Source: Pisolithus tinctorius
Lineage: Eukaryota; Basidiomycota; Agaricomycetes; Boletales; Pisolithaceae
Direction of reading: 5' to 3'
Length of the DNA stretch: 64,000 nt
Assembly (NCBI GenBank): GCA_024663395.1
Contig: JANFAH010000002.1
Span: forward strand, 6,483,382 to 6,547,381
Part shown: positions 13,662 to 26,583 of the stretch, one piece after another
Layout: every line of letters begins with the position of its first letter
How positions within the stretch are numbered: position 1 is the stretch's first letter
The notes under the pieces: generated by a model
Databases searched by the model: none
The model's input: the letters and a program-made list of their open reading frames with translations, nothing else
Told to the model about the DNA's origin: nothing
Program-made: the position numbers and the translations under genes

Positions 13662-13757
13662 ATTTAGTCCCTTCGTTGCACGCTCATTACCATTCTGCAT
13701 TATCCTACACAATGGGAATATATCGTTTTGACGCTATCACTATTTCTGTGGCCGCCT

Positions 13758-13952
13758 GCAACCAGACCTCAGTGAGCCACACAGTATGCTTTGTAAATCA
13801 TTTAGCCTATATAGTGAAAATCATACCCCAAGTATGGGTCACCTGGCTCGACTGAAGGAGCACCCACCTGCAAACCAGACATCAGTGAGTCATACACAGT
13901 ATACTTCGTAAAACATCCAGCCTACATAGCAAAAATCATACCCTAAGTAACT
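13758..13952 (+). repeat. Imperfect tandem duplication, about 113-bp period
   Basis: A block beginning 'cctgcaaccagacctcagtgag' (13758) recurs at 13869 as 'cctgcaaaccagacatcag'. Both run through 'cacagtat(g/a)ctt(t/c)gtaaa' and end at 'aatcatacc(c)c(t)aagta'. The copies are about 85% alike by eye. The repeat sits just beyond the second gene of the CACTA-like element and may be subterminal repeat sequence of it. Confidence 0.6.
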
Positions 13953-14450
13953 TGAGAATGATAGGACATATTACGGGGTATCTATAAACTGGATACATTA
14001 CAGTAAGTATACAACGTATGTCCTAGCCCCAATATACAACAGAGACCGGGCGACAATATACAGGCAACACTCGGCCAAAGCCTATGTGCTATACCCGATA
14101 CTCGATACCCAATTGAGATGGCGGGAGCATCTATTCATTATTTAAACTAGGTCTGCAGGGATATGCTGCCTCTTGGATACTTAGTACAAATTTTAATAAT
14201 ATATTGCTGATCATTGACAGAAAAGATTTTCCACGCACAATTTGAACACCGAATCATATGGTTCCAAAAAAAAACATAGATTATATGATTTCGGCAAACG
14301 GACGTGTACAATAGTATATACGTAATGCCCGACGAGGCCTACGACTATCGACAGTTAGACATTTAGGGTCAGCAAGTGGTGGAAGTTTGACAGGGCTTCC
14401 TCCAGCCTGCACGAGCCTTTCCACTCCTCATGACTCAAAAGCACCAAAGT
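13953..14450. other. No recognisable gene
   Basis: AT-rich spacer with no frame or motif of note. The 3' end of the CACTA-like element may lie here, but I could not identify a terminal inverted repeat. Confidence 0.35.
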
Positions 14451-14921
14451 TCAGTCTTGGTGATTCGTTCTCTCCCCATGCGCCAAGTGGACGTTGCGGA
14501 CGTGTCGCATGAAGCTGTGCCTCTGAGCCTTGGCGCCACACTTCGGCCACTTGCAGCTAATCTCTACTTTTCGGGACATGCCCCTGATTCCGTGTATTGT
14601 CCTGAAGTGTCCTGGTGCAGTACCGCAGGTGATAGGCTGCCCGCATTCCTTGCCATCTCGATTGTAACGACAAACTCGACGTGGACAATTACTAAACTGG
14701 TTCTGTAAGGTTCAAAGAAGTTAATATCCCCCCAACATACACGACTCAGAACACACATACAGTGGGGCTGTTTGAGGTTGGGGGCGGGTCAATAGCACCG
14801 GCTAGAGTGTAGGATACACTACCTCCATCTCTGTCAGAGAAGGAGCCTGACCCATAGAGTCGACGCACCTAGTTGCTGGACCAGCGTAGTGCTGGGGTGT
14901 CTCATTATCCTCGGGTGACAT
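14451..14921 (-). CDS. Small two-finger C2H2 zinc-finger protein (122 aa)
   Basis: Three exons on the minus strand join cleanly: 14921-14869, 14830-14761 and 14696-14451 (53+70+246 = 369 bases, 122 residues plus TGA), with GT..AG introns of 38 and 64 bases. The N-terminal 41 residues are polar and unstructured. Exon 3 carries a Cys-rich first finger (NCPRRVCRYN...ECGQPITC...HFRTIH) and a second C2H2 finger (CKWPKC, 12 residues, HVRNVH), ending LAHGERTNHQD. The product is probably a nuclear, DNA-binding or protein-binding adaptor; the function is unknown. A diverged, frameshifted paralogue with the same exon pattern lies at 29468-29952, so this is a multicopy family. This copy has no stop or frame break that I can see. 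Confidence 0.7.
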
Positions 14922-15974
14922 GTCCCAGGAGTTGACAGGCACGCAAACAGATTGGCTTTGATATGCAGGTGCCAGCCGTGCTGCTTTCTCTTATAGCTTC
15001 TTCTCATGTGCTACAGAATGAATCTAGATGTGATCGGAGGTCAGAGGCCAGAAGATCGGCACAGCATTGCAGCGGGCATGAATTGCGCACAGTATTATTC
15101 CGGCTTCATTTAGCCGTGGCTTGGCTCAACGCGGAGTGATGATGATCAGGAGAACTCGCTTACATACACTCCAAGGCATCAGCTCATAAATAGCTAAAAG
15201 AGCATAAAGAAGCTACTTCCTAAATTGGACTTGCAAAAACAAGGGAAAACGGAAAAGAACAGCTGTTATTTGGCGAAGGGCTTTCGTTCCATGAGGGCAT
15301 TGATTGTCTCAAGAAAACATTAGTATCGAAGAATCTGGTCAGGGAATTGGAAGTGTGACCTAACTGATGTGAACTATGTCGCCTCCCAAATGGCAAGGAT
15401 CAGTAAGTACCCTTGGTTCGCCCGACATGCGCCATTTGGAATAGCATTAGAGACGCACAGGGTCAGGCACATGTTTGGCACTTTGGAAGCGATCGAGAAT
15501 TGTAAAACACAATGACTCCGCAGATTAATAAGCGGAATTAGAGGAAATGCGCCACTTGGAGAGGCCTATCCGACCTGTGTATGTGCCGGTTACCACGGGA
15601 TGGCTCGAGAGTTAAATTAAAAGGGGGGAACCACGGACCCGGACATCCTTGCTGTCATACCATATTGGAAAACTTTTCTGAGAGAAGGTGAGTTTTTAGG
15701 TAGACTGATCGCGGGAACCTCAAACCTATTACATGATTGAACAGTGTTACAAGCCCTTTCAGTCTTTGCATCCTCTTGGCCAACGTCAATATAAGAGCGT
15801 CCGAGAGCAAAGCTGCACCACACGGCTGGGGTTTTCGCAGAGAGACACTCACTGGGAGGGTTGTTACTGATCGTGCATTCTCGCTCAGGTTCTCTAGCTG
15901 CTCATGGCCGCCCGGAGGTTCCAATGGTACGATGGAGCGTCCTCGAGGCCAATAGGGTGTGAGACCTATCGGAT
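14922..15974. other. No recognisable gene
   Basis: Short frames only (for example 15655-16008 minus, 117 codons, no known domain). No repeats stand out. Confidence 0.35.
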
Positions 15975-16215
15975 CAGTGCCGTACTTCCACCTGCACGGA
16001 CGCGACAACTTGAACTAACTGATTATGACCTCCTCTCCAGGACCTCCAGAATTTGGCAGGTAGCTCTCCCGGGCTATCACTGTTGACAAGATTGTTGACG
16101 ATCAGCATCGGATGAAGTACGCATACCATTTTGGAGCTGAGCGAAAATTGAAATGCAGAAGTCGTCGCGTAAATCGTTGTTTGGCCAGCCACTCCATTCA
16201 ATGATGTGGGATGTG
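15975..16215 (+). repeat. Dispersed repeat R1, copy 2
   Basis: Partner of 700-1000 in the same orientation, with shared segments in the same order including 'tatcactg(t/c)tgacaagat', 'cgtaaatcgttgtttggcca' and 'gatgtg'. The similarity is interrupted by several indels, so the duplication is old. Confidence 0.45.
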
Positions 16216-16744
16216 TTTTCCGAGGTCAAGCCCCTCGAGCAGAGGCACACCCACAAACCACCGACATAGTCTGGATGCCAGCCTATCTATGGAGTTGCTT
16301 TCACTCATTAGATGGATCTGGTATCCAGACTACCGAGGCATTGGTTTATAGGTGTAGGTGTAGACAGCAGTTGTAAACTACCGTTGTACCGTCACAGAGG
16401 TGGTGCATTTTATTAGGTAAAAGTTTCGCAGGGGTCGGCGACTCGGCGCGCCATTTCGGACGCAGATGCTGACTCGACGAGCTAAACGCGAATAATTCGA
16501 CCATGCAAAGCCAGGGAGCCGGGTGTATAGACAAGGATAACGCCAGGGAAGTGCAAGTAGGACAACTATGATTCCTGGGAGACCCGGTGACCTATTCATC
16601 CACAAGGTCAGACACACCCATTAACACCCCCAGCACACGTCCTAATCCCATATCCACCACCCACTGTCCTTTGAGAGACGCATTCACTTGATCCTGTTCA
16701 TTCCACCTCCTCATCTCTTTGCGTCAATGCATCCACTACTATCC

Positions 16745-16985
16745 CACCGCGCGGCATGATTGTCTCGTCGACGAGATCACAGCACTCTCAACCCCGCTCT
16801 TGACCCATCTCGCCCATGCGCGAGATCCTCCAGTGGGGACCCCACCACCAAGAATGTGAACGCGACACACCGTTCGTACCGGTAGACCCCTTGAGAGGGC
16901 GACTGCGCAGGTTCTTGATATATAATGGCCCAGGCGTTGAACGCGGCCTCCCACTCATCGAACTGATCGTCTGCTTGTTTTTCGG
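16745..16985 (-). repeat. Dispersed repeat R2, copy 2
   Basis: Related to about 1545-1800 and 30762-30900. The minus strand reads a C-terminal 'SPLEDLAHGRDGSRAGLRVL' in one frame and 'YIKNLRSRPLKGSTGTN' in another, corresponding to the ENL..LLKGLL peptide of the other copies, so this copy is frameshifted. Confidence 0.5.
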
Positions 16986-18369
16986 CTTGTTTACCACGCA
17001 TATAATAGAGATGAGGCGGAGGAGATGGTATGGTACGTCACTAAAGGAAACAGGGACCAATGCGGATGCCGTTCACCCCATATCTCCGGATACAATGTTC
17101 ATGCCCCACGGGGAGGCCACCAATACGTCAAGAAGACGCTGTTGGCAACTCATTCAACCAAGGAAATTGCGCCAAGGTAGAAGTATGATAGCGACTGCGG
17201 TCAAACAGAAGCGTCTGCGCCATCGACGATGACCTGTCCAGCAGGAAAGAGAAGAATATGTTTTAGGTAATCAAGGAGTGTACTCCGCACTGGCTGCCGT
17301 AGGGCCATCTTCGCCAGCTTATTTCTACGTAGTCTTTGTTTTCTCTGTCTGGGGGCTAACATGGTAGGTACAACGGGAACAATGCAAGTGGATTGTTAGT
17401 TGATTCGCCGGCAGAACTATGTAAGAGTAAAATCATAATTCATATACTAACACGTGGCGAGCAGGCAAGGACTTCGAATAAACCACGTCACACGTAGGGG
17501 CGTCTGGGAGCGTCTACGGAGGGCAAGCTGGCCATTTTGACGTGAGCATCCTTTCATATTTGCCCATCCATTCACACGATTCCACAGTTTTTCGGTCCGC
17601 ATCTTCTCACAGTCACAAATCAAGAATGTCTTCCCTACGGCTGCCGTTCTTCGTTTTCGAAGTTCTTATCCGGATCTCACCCCAAAGACGCACAAGGTTT
17701 TCACACCACTCAGTACCATCGTCACCTCCAATCACCAAGGAAATGATGATCTCCCAATTTCTATCAATTTTGTTCTCAACCGAGGTATGCCAAGCACGAG
17801 AGCCGGGTCTTAAGATGTGAGTACGTACTATAGAACGGAAAGGGTGACTTTTAGGTGGCTCACGGAATGTGAGTGGGGCATAGTGTAAGCCCAGAGCTGG
17901 CATAATTGTATCTGATGCCGAAGTCAGTGGGCTGGCGTCGCCAGTGATGTAGCTGGCTTGGTACGTGTCATGCTCTCGCCCTCCCCTCCCTCTTTGCCTC
18001 GTCTGGGGCCCCAGATCCATCAGTGATCTCTGACCCATCCAGGCCTCATTCAGACCAACCCGGTGATCGGACTCATGGCGTTGACGTCAGAGTCTAGTGA
18101 AAGAACAAGAAATTAGGATGGACACGTGAGGACGGACACGCAGGTGAGCCGGTTCTTCATTATACATACAGCGACGATCACGAAAATCGCCGTCCTTCGT
18201 TGCATGTCGTAACGGATCTTCCTTTGCGCGGGTTAGATGGAGTTCACGTCGAATGAAAGGGGCGTGCTGCTGTATATGAAGAACTTCACGAGAGAGAAAG
18301 TAATTGTGATGGTGTCGGGAGCGTATAATCGTCCATGGTGGTGGAGGGCGGAGTATACAACTCATTTAT
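16986..18369. other. No recognisable gene
   Basis: Frames at 17542-17820 plus and 17613-18038 minus overlap in antisense and show no domain. A run at about 17440-17530 has no repeat structure. I see nothing I can name. Confidence 0.35.
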
Positions 18370-18510
18370 TTATATTATTCCATAGCGCTGAGCACGGCGT
18401 TGTACCGTGTATCCGGACAGGTTATTAGGATGCCTGGCTTAGTACATTATGTATTGTCTCTTATCAAGCAGATTTCATTCGATCGAGATGTTCGAGGCTT
18501 ACCATGAAGT
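18370..18510 (+). repeat. Dispersed repeat R3, copy 2
   Basis: Resembles 3160-3330 (see that entry). It lies immediately left of the Ty3-type insertion. Confidence 0.35.
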
Positions 18511-18585
18511 TCATATAGCCTGGGCTACGCAGTGAACGGAGCATAACTTGGTTATCCAGCATGACTTACATTACGTGACGCGTGC

Positions 18586-18590
18586 GTATC
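18586..18590. other. Target-site duplication GTATC (left)
   Basis: Five bases GTATC directly left of the 5' LTR, matched exactly at 28344-28348. Confidence 0.9.
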
Positions 18591-18877
18591 TGTAAGGGTT
18601 CGGTCCGACGCTGTCGACCATATGGTTAGATGTTGGTTTCTTTGTGACAGATCAGTGACTTTTCTCATTTATTCTCTGATCCTACTTAGCCCGTACAGAT
18701 ACTCTGACATACCTCGTGCCTTAAGTCTCTACCCTATAAAATAGGCCATGTATTGTACTGTACAGGGACTTCTTTTCTACCTCGAAATAAGACACTATTG
18801 TCTGGAAACCCGAGTAGATGAAGAATCCTTCTTGTTGTGCTGCCGTTAAAAGTTCTACACTTCTTATTGGTGTTACA
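18591..18877 (+). repeat. 5' LTR of Ty3-type element
   Basis: A 287-bp LTR from TGTAAGGG to TTACA. It contains a TATA box (TATAAA at about 18735) about 35 bases before the repeated 'gtattgtactgtacaggg' segment, a plausible RNA polymerase II promoter. It is nearly identical to 28057-28343. Confidence 0.93.
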
Positions 18878-19011
18878 TATTTTTTTCCTGCAAGAATCAA
18901 GGTCTTACCTCAAACACAATAACAAAAAAAAACTCCAGATACCTTCTCAATCATTCGCAGAACTGATCCGCTGTGAAGACAAGAGTAAGTATCATACACT
19001 CAATAAACAAA

Positions 19012-22000
19012 ATGGTTGATACCCGTGCCTCTACCCGCCGAGCTATGAGAGCTCGAGCATCATCATTACCTCCCAGTCCACTGATGGCTCAGCCTGGTGC
19101 TGACATCATCGACAACTCCCCACTCCCAAAATTGACTCCACTAGGAAGTCAATACTCCACCCCTATCGAAAGGCCCGTTGCGGATAACGTCTGGAGTTAT
19201 AGTGACATGGTAAGAACAGGCTCGAGGGATCCAAGCCCGAACCCCAAAGAAGTGGCCATTAACACCCCTGGCTTGAGAATCAGCTCGCCAGTGGACCCAG
19301 GCTTGAGAGCTGGCTCACCAACGTACCTTGGCTTGAGAAACACCTTGCCCATTCAGCCAGGCTTGAGAATTACCTCGCCGAAGTGCCCCGAACTGAGACC
19401 CCCTTCACCAAGGTCTCCTGGCTCGAGAATCAACTCACCAGTAAATCCCGGTAATACTAAAACCCTGGAAACTGGAAAGGTTCGCACCATTAGAGTATGG
19501 GTACCGACTCATGAAGTAAGCGAGAACCTACCAGTTGACGTCTGATGTGACTCCATCTTCCCTGCAAGCGAAGTAAATGTTGAGCAAGATGATTGGACAG
19601 AAGTAGTGCGAAGACGATCGCACAAATGATGCGCTCACAGTATGCTGAGATCTGATCAGAGAGACATCGTCCGAAAGGCCAAAAGACGACTGACCCCAGA
19701 AGAACGGGACAGGATCTGAAGAAGATCGCTGTCCCTGACGAGGAATGACCTCGACAGCCCCATGACGGAGGGCAAAGAGCCACCAATTACTGGAAATCAC
19801 AAAGGGAAGGGACCCGACCCAAGGAACTGGGGGGACCTGGACCTTAGTGATGGTGAGATGGACCCAGAGGCACAACGCGCTGCTCTCGCATCCTGGAACG
19901 TTGTGAATAAGCTGGTATATGAGGGGAATGACGACCTGCCTGAGCCTTCGCAAAAAGCTGTTAAGGAAGGAGCCGCGTCAAACGATGAAGACGCCGCTCA
20001 GAGTCTGGCTAACGATCACCCCGAATGACCCTTAGAAAAGAAAAGGTCAAGGCATAAGTTTAAAGATAAGAAAACCGCACCAAAGCTGTCCAGGATTCCT
20101 CCCAATCCCGTGAAGGATATGGTGGATAGAGTTGTACGTCAAGACCATAAATGACGTGAATGGCAAAGGACTCCAAAGGCGATGGAGCCTGTGAAGCAGA
20201 TTAATCCTAAAAGCTATATTGGACTAGCATTTAAACATCTCGAAAAGGACGAGAAATGAACCAGCAAGGCAAAGAAGAAATATAAGCACTCTCGTCGATG
20301 CAAATCCCCCGATGACAGCCACTCCGACCATAGCTCGAGCAATGAGTCTGGAACTAGTTCCTCGAGTGATGATACGAGCTCGGACCCTAGCACCTCGAGT
20401 GATGACAAATTGCTTTCAAGCTCGGATGAAACTTCGAGCACGTCTAGCAGCTCTTCTAGTGCCAGCAAATCCTCAACTGGTTCGAGTAGGTCGCGAGGGC
20501 ACCGACACCGAGGAAGGTCCAAGCGGCGAAAGAGCCGAGGTCACCGATCGCATAAATCCAAGAAAAGGTCCAGATCGCAGCATAAGACGATGCTGAAGCC
20601 GATCCCACCCACGAAGTACGATGGGTCGGACAACCCTCACGCGTTCCATCGCTTCGTGACCGAAGGAACTGCGTATGTGGAGGATGGCCATGTAGAAACG
20701 AAGAAACGCGCATTTATCCTGTCGCACTACCTAACAGGAAAAGCGCATGAGTTTTATGTGCACAAGGTGTCTGGAGACCCTTACAAGTGGAGATTATCGG
20801 ACTTCTTTATGGAGTTATTTAATTACTGTTTCCCCATTGATTTCCGAATGCGTCAGCGGGAGAAACTACAATCTTGCTATCAAAACTCTAAAACAGTGAG
20901 AAACTATCTGTATGAGCTCAATGAGATCTGGAACATGATTGGAGAGACCAATGAACACACCAAAGTACATAAGTTCTGGTCAGGGCTACGAAAGGAGCTC
21001 CAGTGCGACCTGTGGAAGGAAAAGCTGAACCCTGAGGTCTCGAATCTGAAGAAAGTAGTGGCTTCAGTGGAAATCCTCGAAATAGTGCAATCAATAACTG
21101 GAGACTACGCCCATAGATTGCGAAGATGGCGAAGTAAGAAATGCACCGTCGAGAGTGTGGCCATCTCGACAGGGGACCCAGAGAGCTCAAGGCATAGGCG
21201 ACACCGCACTCGCAAAAGGAGATACAAGGGTGAAGAAAATTCCAAAGATCCTGTACCTGCCGAACCCTCCAAGAATAGGGGACGATGCACGAGACACCAA
21301 GACAAACAAAAACGCGATAATCCTAAGCTAAGCAAAGACGAGCAGGAGTGCCATAAGGCGGAGGGACTTTGTTTCATCTGTCATAAGTCTGGACACTTCT
21401 CGAGGAACTGCCCTGATAGACGTACTGTGTCCTCGTCCGGCAAACCTCCAGGTATTACTAGCTTTGGGGTGGACATGGATTTCGGGGATGTCGAATCCCA
21501 GCGACATCTTGCTAGGTCCACCGAAAACGACAACGAAGTATCTGTGAATTTCATTCAGACCAGAGGGCCTAGCGTCCAAGAAGATAATGATGAACCTGAT
21601 GATGATTTCCCTGATCTGGAGAGCGTCTCGGATGATGACGAGTATGGTACCAACGACGGGGTCACTACCGGCAGCGAGACTCCCGATGATGGGACAATAA
21701 TATACGCTTACTCCAATAGTCAGATACGAGAACATCAACGGCTGGAAACCAGAATTGGCGATCCACTCGCAGATTGTGCTAGGGAGCTATTATCAGGGAT
21801 ATGCTACCCAGGGGATGATCCGGATTCTCTACGTACCTATATGGACACTCGTTTCCTCATTTACGATTTGAAGGACGGCCGACACATGATCGTGGAAAGC
21901 AAACGGGACATGTTGAGCCCAGAGGATAGAGTTATGATCGAAAACCACCTACTGACGGACCCGACGTTTCGAATTGACCGCTGGTATTGGATCCAGAAGG

Positions 22001-25000
22001 GCAAAGGCCTAGGCCTCACCATGGTGGAAATACAAGGTCTGGAGGGGGATAGGAAGTGGATCCTGGCTTTGATGGGATATCTGATCGAGGAACGAATCGT
22101 TGCCAGACTTCGAGATCACGCACTCCAGATCCTGGAAGGGGGGAACGTAGATCGATTCATGTGTAATAGGAAAGATGACGCGACTTTCCTTGTATCCGAT
22201 TGCCACCTAGGCATTCAACTTGAACTTCCCTCGAACAGGACCATGATTCCTGATTTCGACGTTGTCCACTGGCACGCTAAGGAAGTGTTTCGAGTGTGCA
22301 TGACTTTAGTTAGTCACAACCCTTTTGAGGACGACGAAATAGGTATCAGTTCGTTGTATGACGGACATATGCCCAGGTCAGGAGAGGTACACTGCGATAC
22401 CGAAAGGGACATACCGTGTAATGCGATCCGTGTAAAGGGAAGTAGTGCCCGCACTGAGGACAGAACGACCCTGCAAAGAAATGCATCAATAACCAAAGAT
22501 TTCATGCGAAAGATACCGAAACCACTAGTGGTGGTGGTGCACATTAATGGCCACCCCACGCGTGCTTTGATTGACACTGGATCACTAGCAGACTTTATGT
22601 CAATAACACTTGCTGAACAATTGAGAGTAAAAAGGGTCCCACTTGAAAAGCCACTTACCATACAGCTGGCTGTCCAAGGCTCGCGGTCGAAGGTAAACTT
22701 TGGCACGAAGGTGAGGTTCCAATACCAAGGTATCGACTGTGAGCGTCATTTTGATGTGATGAACCTCCAAAACTATGACCTGATCCTCGGGACACCGTTC
22801 CTGTACCAACACAAGGTGATGGTCGGTTTGCATTCTCCAAGGGTAGTGATTGGAAGTGTAAGGCCGACAGAGATGAGGGGCAAACAAGTTTCGACCCTGG
22901 AATCACGTGCTACCGAAATATATTACGAAAGTATAGAACGAGCAAAAAAGTACCTACAGGAGCTAGCAAAACCCCTATGCTCCCAGGTGGGAGCGACGGC
23001 CCTTCCCCCGTTCCGAGTCATAAATCACGAAATCCCATTGATTGATGAAAAGAAAATATATCCCTGGCGGCCATCTAGATGTCCAGAAGCATTGCGACCT
23101 CTCTGGGCGGAGAAGAAAAATGCCTACCTGAAGACCGGTCGCTGGGAATTAACAGCAGCCAGAAACACTTGTCCTATGTTGCTGATACCTAAGGCAGGGA
23201 ACCCCCCACGACTTCGTGTGGTGGTCGACCTGCGCGAGCGAAACAAGAATACACGTAAGCTATCGTCCCCGATGCCTGACATGGATGGCATCCTACGGCG
23301 TGTAGCCAAGAAGCCATACAGGTCGATTATTGATGGGGCCGATGCGTACGAACAAATCCGAGTGGTCCCTGAGCACATCGAACGGACAGCGGTGACCACC
23401 CCTGATGGGAACATGGTTAGCCTTGTAGTGCAGCAGGGTGACTGTAACGCGCCTGCGACTTACCAGGCTTTAATGAACCATATATTTGGGGAATATATTG
23501 GAACGTTCATGGATGTGTACCTGGATGACATCATTATCTATTCAGAAACACTGGAAGATCACATACGGCATGTTAAGATCGTGCTTGAAATCCTCACTAG
23601 AGAGAAACTTTACCTCAGTGAAAAGAAACTCTGGTTCTTGTGCGACGAAGTAAAGATTCTGGGCCAGATTGTCACCGATGATGGAATACAAATGGACCCA
23701 GAGAAGGTCGACCAGATCCTCAACTGGAAGGTCCCCACCAATCGAACGCTGTGCAAAGGGTTCGTTGGACCAGTCAGATACCTCGCTGACGACATTTACA
23801 AAGTCCACGTACCTTTGGGAGTATTAGCAGAGGCCAGCGCCGAGATGCGACCATTTCAATGGACCTTCACTGAACAGCAAGCATTCGAAACTGTGAAACA
23901 ATATGTCGCTGCATGTGTGGGCCACAGTTGCATCCCATTGGAATACGGACCCGATCGTGAACCCATCTGGGTAATGACAGATGCCTGTGGGAATGGCATA
24001 GGTGGTGTGATCGTGCAGGGTGAGGACTGGAAGTCAGCAAAAGTTGCTGCTTTCTATTCTGCAAAAATGTCCTCAGCACAGCGGAATTACCCAGTACATG
24101 AGCAGGAACTCCTCGCAGGAGTTGAGACGATGTTGAGACATCACGACATCCTGCAAGGAGCATGTTTCACATGGGTGACAGATCACAAGAGTCTGACGTA
24201 CCTGTTAGAACAAAAGGACCTGTCCGGAAGACAGGCGCACTGGTTAGAAAAGTTGGCAGAATTTGATTTCAATATCAAATATGTACCAGGTGTGGAGAAT
24301 GTCCTCCCCGATGCTCTCTCCAGGATGTACGAGTTTGATATGCCTGGAACGATCCGCACGCCAAGTGAATACCTGCATTATGACCTAGATGTCGAGGAAT
24401 CAGCGGAAGTGTACAAGGATAAGCAAATCATCAGTGCACCAGTATACATTGGTATTGAAGCGATGGCTATCTCCACTAGATCCCGCACCCAGAGTGAGCG
24501 AGGGCGTGAGTGACAGCCTGTTGCTCCCGACGAACGTACGGCAGGACCTCCAGTGCGTCGAGTGAAGTTAATCGTGAGGCCTCCAACAGCGACATCTGCA
24601 CCAACGGCAGATGTGGGAGAACCTGCGATGGAAATCCCAGGGCCGCCTGTGATCAGTAGTGAGAAAGATAAGGGCAGTGCCATGGTGGGCGCACCTGGTC
24701 AAGCTGCCCCAAGGAGAGCGGTTACTCGACGTCGTCGATCTCCTACACCCCCAGCGGAAATGGGTCAACCGGAAACGGGCATCGAGTTCGCTCGATGGGT
24801 CAAAGATCGCTTTGTTCTTCTGGGCCCAGGTGAACGAAGGAAGGGGGGGAAGGACAGTGAACATCCCCCTATTGCGAGTGCACGTGACACACACATTGCC
24901 GACATGTTGCAGAAGACACGTGCATTGCCAAGTACGGAACAACACGGGTCGCACACAGGAGACACTGCCGCTACAGTAACTAAAGTCCCACTAGTCATAT

Positions 25001-26583
25001 ACCCAGGAAACGAAGGTGTCCTTAAGGCTGCCCAACATAAGTATGACAACGACCCGTTCTTCAAGCGGATAATCAACGACCCACAGGCTTTCAAGAATTT
25101 CGTGATCACGTCTGATGGTTTCATTAGCTTAAAACTCCCAGATTGCACTGTAATCTGCGTACCAGATATCGAAGTAGAGGGGAAACGGCTTAGGGAAACA
25201 GTCATTGACCATGCCCACTCCTTGCTAGCCCACCTGGGCGCCAAAAAGACAGTATCGTATATACATGAATTCCTGTGGTGGGAATCCATGGTGAAGGATA
25301 TCACCGCATTCTGCATGTCATGCCGGACATGTCAGTGAAGCAAACCTCCTACTCACAAACCGTTTGGACTACTAAACCCATTGTCCGTGCCCTCAAAACC
25401 ATGGGAAGCGATTGGGGTTGACTTTGTTGGACCACTCCTGGAATCCAAGGATCGCGATGGGGAATACGACTCTATCACCGTGATCATAGACCTGCTAACG
25501 TCCATGGTACATATCGTACCAAGTAGAACGACCTACACTGCTTGTGAGATCGCTGAACTAATGTTCGCTGAGGTGTATAAACACCATGGACTACCTCGGG
25601 CGATCATCAGCGATTGCAACGTCCTGTTCACAAGTACATTCTGGAAACATCTTAACGATCTAATCAGAATACGACAAAAGATGTCAAGTGCTTACCATCC
25701 AGAAACGGACGGCGCTATGGAGCATGCCAACCGAACGATTGGCCAAATGCTAAGATGTTGCATTGGCCCAAACCAAAGGGACTGGATGTCAAGGATTCCT
25801 GCAATCGAATTCGCCATAAATAACGCAACGTCGGAGTCGATGGGATACGCACCTTTCTTCCTGAATACAGGACAGATGCCACGCAGGATGATATGGGATG
25901 CCCCTAAGGAGGATGAGTACCCGAGTGTGCGAGTGTTCGCAAATAAGATGAAACTCACCTTGATGGATGCTCATGACGCCATCCTCAAAGCACACATAAA
26001 GCAGACAGTGGGCGCTAATAAAAAGCGCCAGGCATGTCCATTCACCATAGGAGACCTTGTATACATCTCTACGAAAAATATCAGCCTGTCAAAGGGAACG
26101 TCACGAAAATTAGTACTGAAGTTTATTGGCCCTTACCGCATCTCAGATGACTTCGGTAATAATTCTTATCGCATTGTGTTGCCCGATAATCTAAAGCAAA
26201 GGGGTATTCATGATGTGTTCCATGCATCACTACTGAGAGTGCACATACCTAACGATGACCGAAAATTCCCGGGCCGAATGGACGACCAGGTCCCAGAGTT
26301 TGGAGGAACGAGCTGTGAATGGTCTGTCGATCGAATAATAAGACACCGTGGCACCCATTCCGAGGCATCATTCGAGGTCCAGTGGACAGCTGGCAACCAA
26401 ACGTGGTTACCATATGATGAGATCGCGCACCTGAAAGCGCTTACCGATTATTTTGAGGCCATTGGGGTTGATGGGATTGAGAAATTGAAGGACGCAGGCG
26501 ACGGGGGTTTGTCGGATGACAACCCCCAGGTGTTTTTAGGACACTTGGCACCACATACCTGTGGGGCCCATTTAAGCTGCTGA
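19012..26583 (+). pseudogene. Ty3-type gag-pol polyprotein, frame broken by TGA codons
   Basis: One reading frame runs from ATG at 19012 (in-frame upstream ATG at 18973) to 26583. The order is a Ser/Pro-rich N-terminus with six 10-residue repeats, an acidic/Ser/Arg-rich linker, a retrotransposon gag domain (about 20605-21100), a CCHC knuckle CFICHKSGHFSRNC (21370), protease ALIDTGS (22564), reverse transcriptase with YLDDIIIYS (about 23518), RNase H with TDACGNGIGG (about 23973), integrase zinc region (about 25213-25335), an integrase core with D (VDFVGP), D (ISDCN) and E (GAMEHANRT), and a C-terminal chromodomain (about 26317-26460). In-frame TGA codons lie at 19543, 19627, 19717, 20026, 20152, 20257, 24511 and 25336. 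No TAA or TAG was found. The integrase SDCN replaces the usual SDRG, also partly explained by C-to-T change. Confidence 0.92.
19267..19446 (+). repeat. Six 30-bp repeats encoding PGLRxxSPxx
   Basis: Six in-frame decapeptides start at 19267, 19297, 19327, 19357, 19387 and 19417, each resembling PGLRISSPVD. They form a low-complexity proline/serine segment near the N-terminus of the gag reading frame. Confidence 0.85.

Noticed and set aside
19012..26583. TGA recoding (readthrough) as a normal expression strategy in these elements
   Set aside because: Too many TGA codons per gene, frame slips elsewhere in the same genes, and the same change in the BUD32 pseudogene point to decay.
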